From Glandiceps talaboti (Eukaryota; Hemichordata; Enteropneusta; Spengelidae), in NCBI RefSeq assembly GCF_964340395.1, contig NC_135549.1, positions 34,453,832 through 34,517,831 on the forward strand: 64,000 nucleotides of DNA, written 5' to 3'. The notes under the pieces were generated by a model. The model was given only the letters and a program-made list of their open reading frames with translations, did no database searches and had not been told where the DNA came from. This document shows positions 63,107 through 64,000 of this stretch, one piece after another (positions within the stretch are counted from its first letter, which is position 1; the number at the start of each line of letters is the position of its first letter). A program made the translations under genes and the position numbers.

Positions 63107-63590
63107 GTGATACCAACGAAGTCTGGCGTATTTTGGGTGGTTATGTTCCGCCATTTCGACTTCTACCGAAAACGAATAAAATCGACGAGTGAATTTCCGT
63201 GGAAAATGACATGAACACGGAAGTGAACAGCGTGACCAGCCCTGGTTTTCAAAAATATCGTTTACATTCACGGAACTAGTACTATTATCTTTTTAACTAC
63301 AGGCAATTTGAAAGACTGAGTCTTGTGTATACTATAAGTGCAAACAAAATTAATATAGCAAATTACAAAGGCAACACAATTTCTACGTTTCAATGTTAGC
63401 TATATTTCCTACGAAACATATGTATTTCTGTAAATATATTATTGTAACCTTTTACTGCGCAAGATTTTGATGTACACATTTAAGATTTTTCTACAGAGCT
63501 TCTAAAGTTGCAATTTTAAAATTAATGTCATGATCATCGACTGGTTAAGGTGACTGGCTTGGACTGGTGTAATGATGGAAGCAAGTCGTA
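63107..63590. other. No gene seen
   Basis: Non-repetitive AT-rich DNA. Confidence 0.5.
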
Positions 63591-63594
63591 TTGT

Positions 63595-63701
63595 AGTCTG
63601 TAACGTACGCCGTGACGGGGCGCCCTCACACATCGACTAACCCCTCCCAGAGAGTGAGAGGAGGCGGTGAGGGCGGAACGTCACGACGTATCTTACAGTC
63701 T
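63595..63701. repeat. Imperfect 35-bp inverted repeat
   Basis: The left arm 63595-63629 (AGTCTGTAACGTACGCCGTG...) and right arm 63667-63701 pair with about 28 of 35 matches and a 37-nt spacer. Both arms contain GTGACG and GCCCTCAC. Could be a small foldback element; no known RNA family recognised. Confidence 0.7.
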
Positions 63702-63823
63702 AGTCGTGTTGTGGATTTACCTTTAACTGATAGCGAAGAAGTCAATATGCACTTAATGTGATGTGAGACTCTCATAATTCAACAAGGTGTGGTTTTAATA
63801 TAAATGGAGAGTTTCAGTAGTGA

Positions 63824-63965
63824 TTTATGTATGTATGTATGTATGTATGTATGCATGTATGTATGCATGCATGCATGCATGCATGCATGTATGTATGTAT
63901 GTATGTATGTATGTATGTATGTATGTATGTATGTATGTATGTATGTGTGTATGTATGTGTGTATG

Positions 63966-63999
<34 letters not shown>

Positions 64000-64000
64000 T
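63824..64000. repeat. (ATGT)n microsatellite to the window end
   Basis: TATG/CATG tetranucleotides continue beyond the window. Confidence 0.97.

Overview
This is a eukaryotic nuclear window, most likely from a marine invertebrate. The evidence is: intron-type splice signals (AG|GTAAGT donors, pyrimidine-rich acceptors); metazoan innate-immunity folds (NACHT, ribonuclease-inhibitor-type LRR, CARD); decayed LINE and GIY-YIG retroelements; and very heavy simple, mini- and satellite repeat content. There is no operon structure, no bacterial RBS and no CRISPR. An invertebrate deuterostome (amphioxus or hemichordate-like) or a lophotrochozoan would fit; the sequence alone does not decide.

Coding content is sparse. 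The two solid coding blocks are both on the minus strand. One is a NACHT-LRR exon (about 12510 down to 9332, ending in a stop). The other is a CARD-bearing, Pro/Ser/Thr-rich exon (34105 down to 32057) bounded by an acceptor and a perfect AG|GTAAGT donor. A short upstream minus-strand exon (45462-45336) has the look of the end of a death-fold domain. The splice phases are mutually compatible: 45336 donor phase 1 to 34105 acceptor phase 1, and 32057 donor phase 1 to 12510 acceptor phase 1. The blocks may therefore be one roughly 36 kb NLR-type gene, (death-fold)-CARD-linker-NACHT-LRR, whose introns are filled with minisatellites. This is inference and needs transcript evidence. Weaker exon candidates lie at 52439-52271 (-), 30613-30733 (+) and 42373-42527 (+). 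A frameshifted secreted-protein-like reading frame is at 58053-58690 (+), and a 77-residue acidic-tailed ORF at 61950-62183 (-).

Layout: 0.9-2.8 kb, three 635-bp tandem copies; 5.2-5.7 kb, LINE RT fragment; 5.8-7.0 kb, tandem-core element ending in (ACAG)n; 7.1-7.9 kb, GIY-YIG retroelement remnant; 9.3-12.5 kb, NACHT-LRR; 14.15-19.06 kb, 60/61-bp minisatellite; 19.8-20.6 kb, another (ACAG)n-linked element; 21.7-23.1 kb, LINE RT remnant; 24.4-25.3 kb, 39-bp array; 26.0-29.05 kb, 19/20-bp array; 29.6-30.3 kb, 30-bp array; 31.3-31.8 kb, CR1-like LINE 3' end; 32.06-34.1 kb, CARD exon; 34.6-40.1 kb, 20/23-bp AT-rich array; 40.3-41.4 kb, (ACAG)n element with hairpin end; 44.1-44.4 kb, TIR element; 46.3-49.5 kb, 52-bp array between inverted repeats; 49.5-52.1 kb, 29-bp array; 53.2-54.9 kb, TIR element; 60.85-63.1 kb, TIR element with TTA target duplication and nested palindromes; 63.8 kb to the end, (ATGT)n.

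About one third of the window is tandem arrays of unrelated sequence. The long open frames inside these arrays, up to about 800 codons, are by-products of stop-free repeat units and are not annotated as genes.
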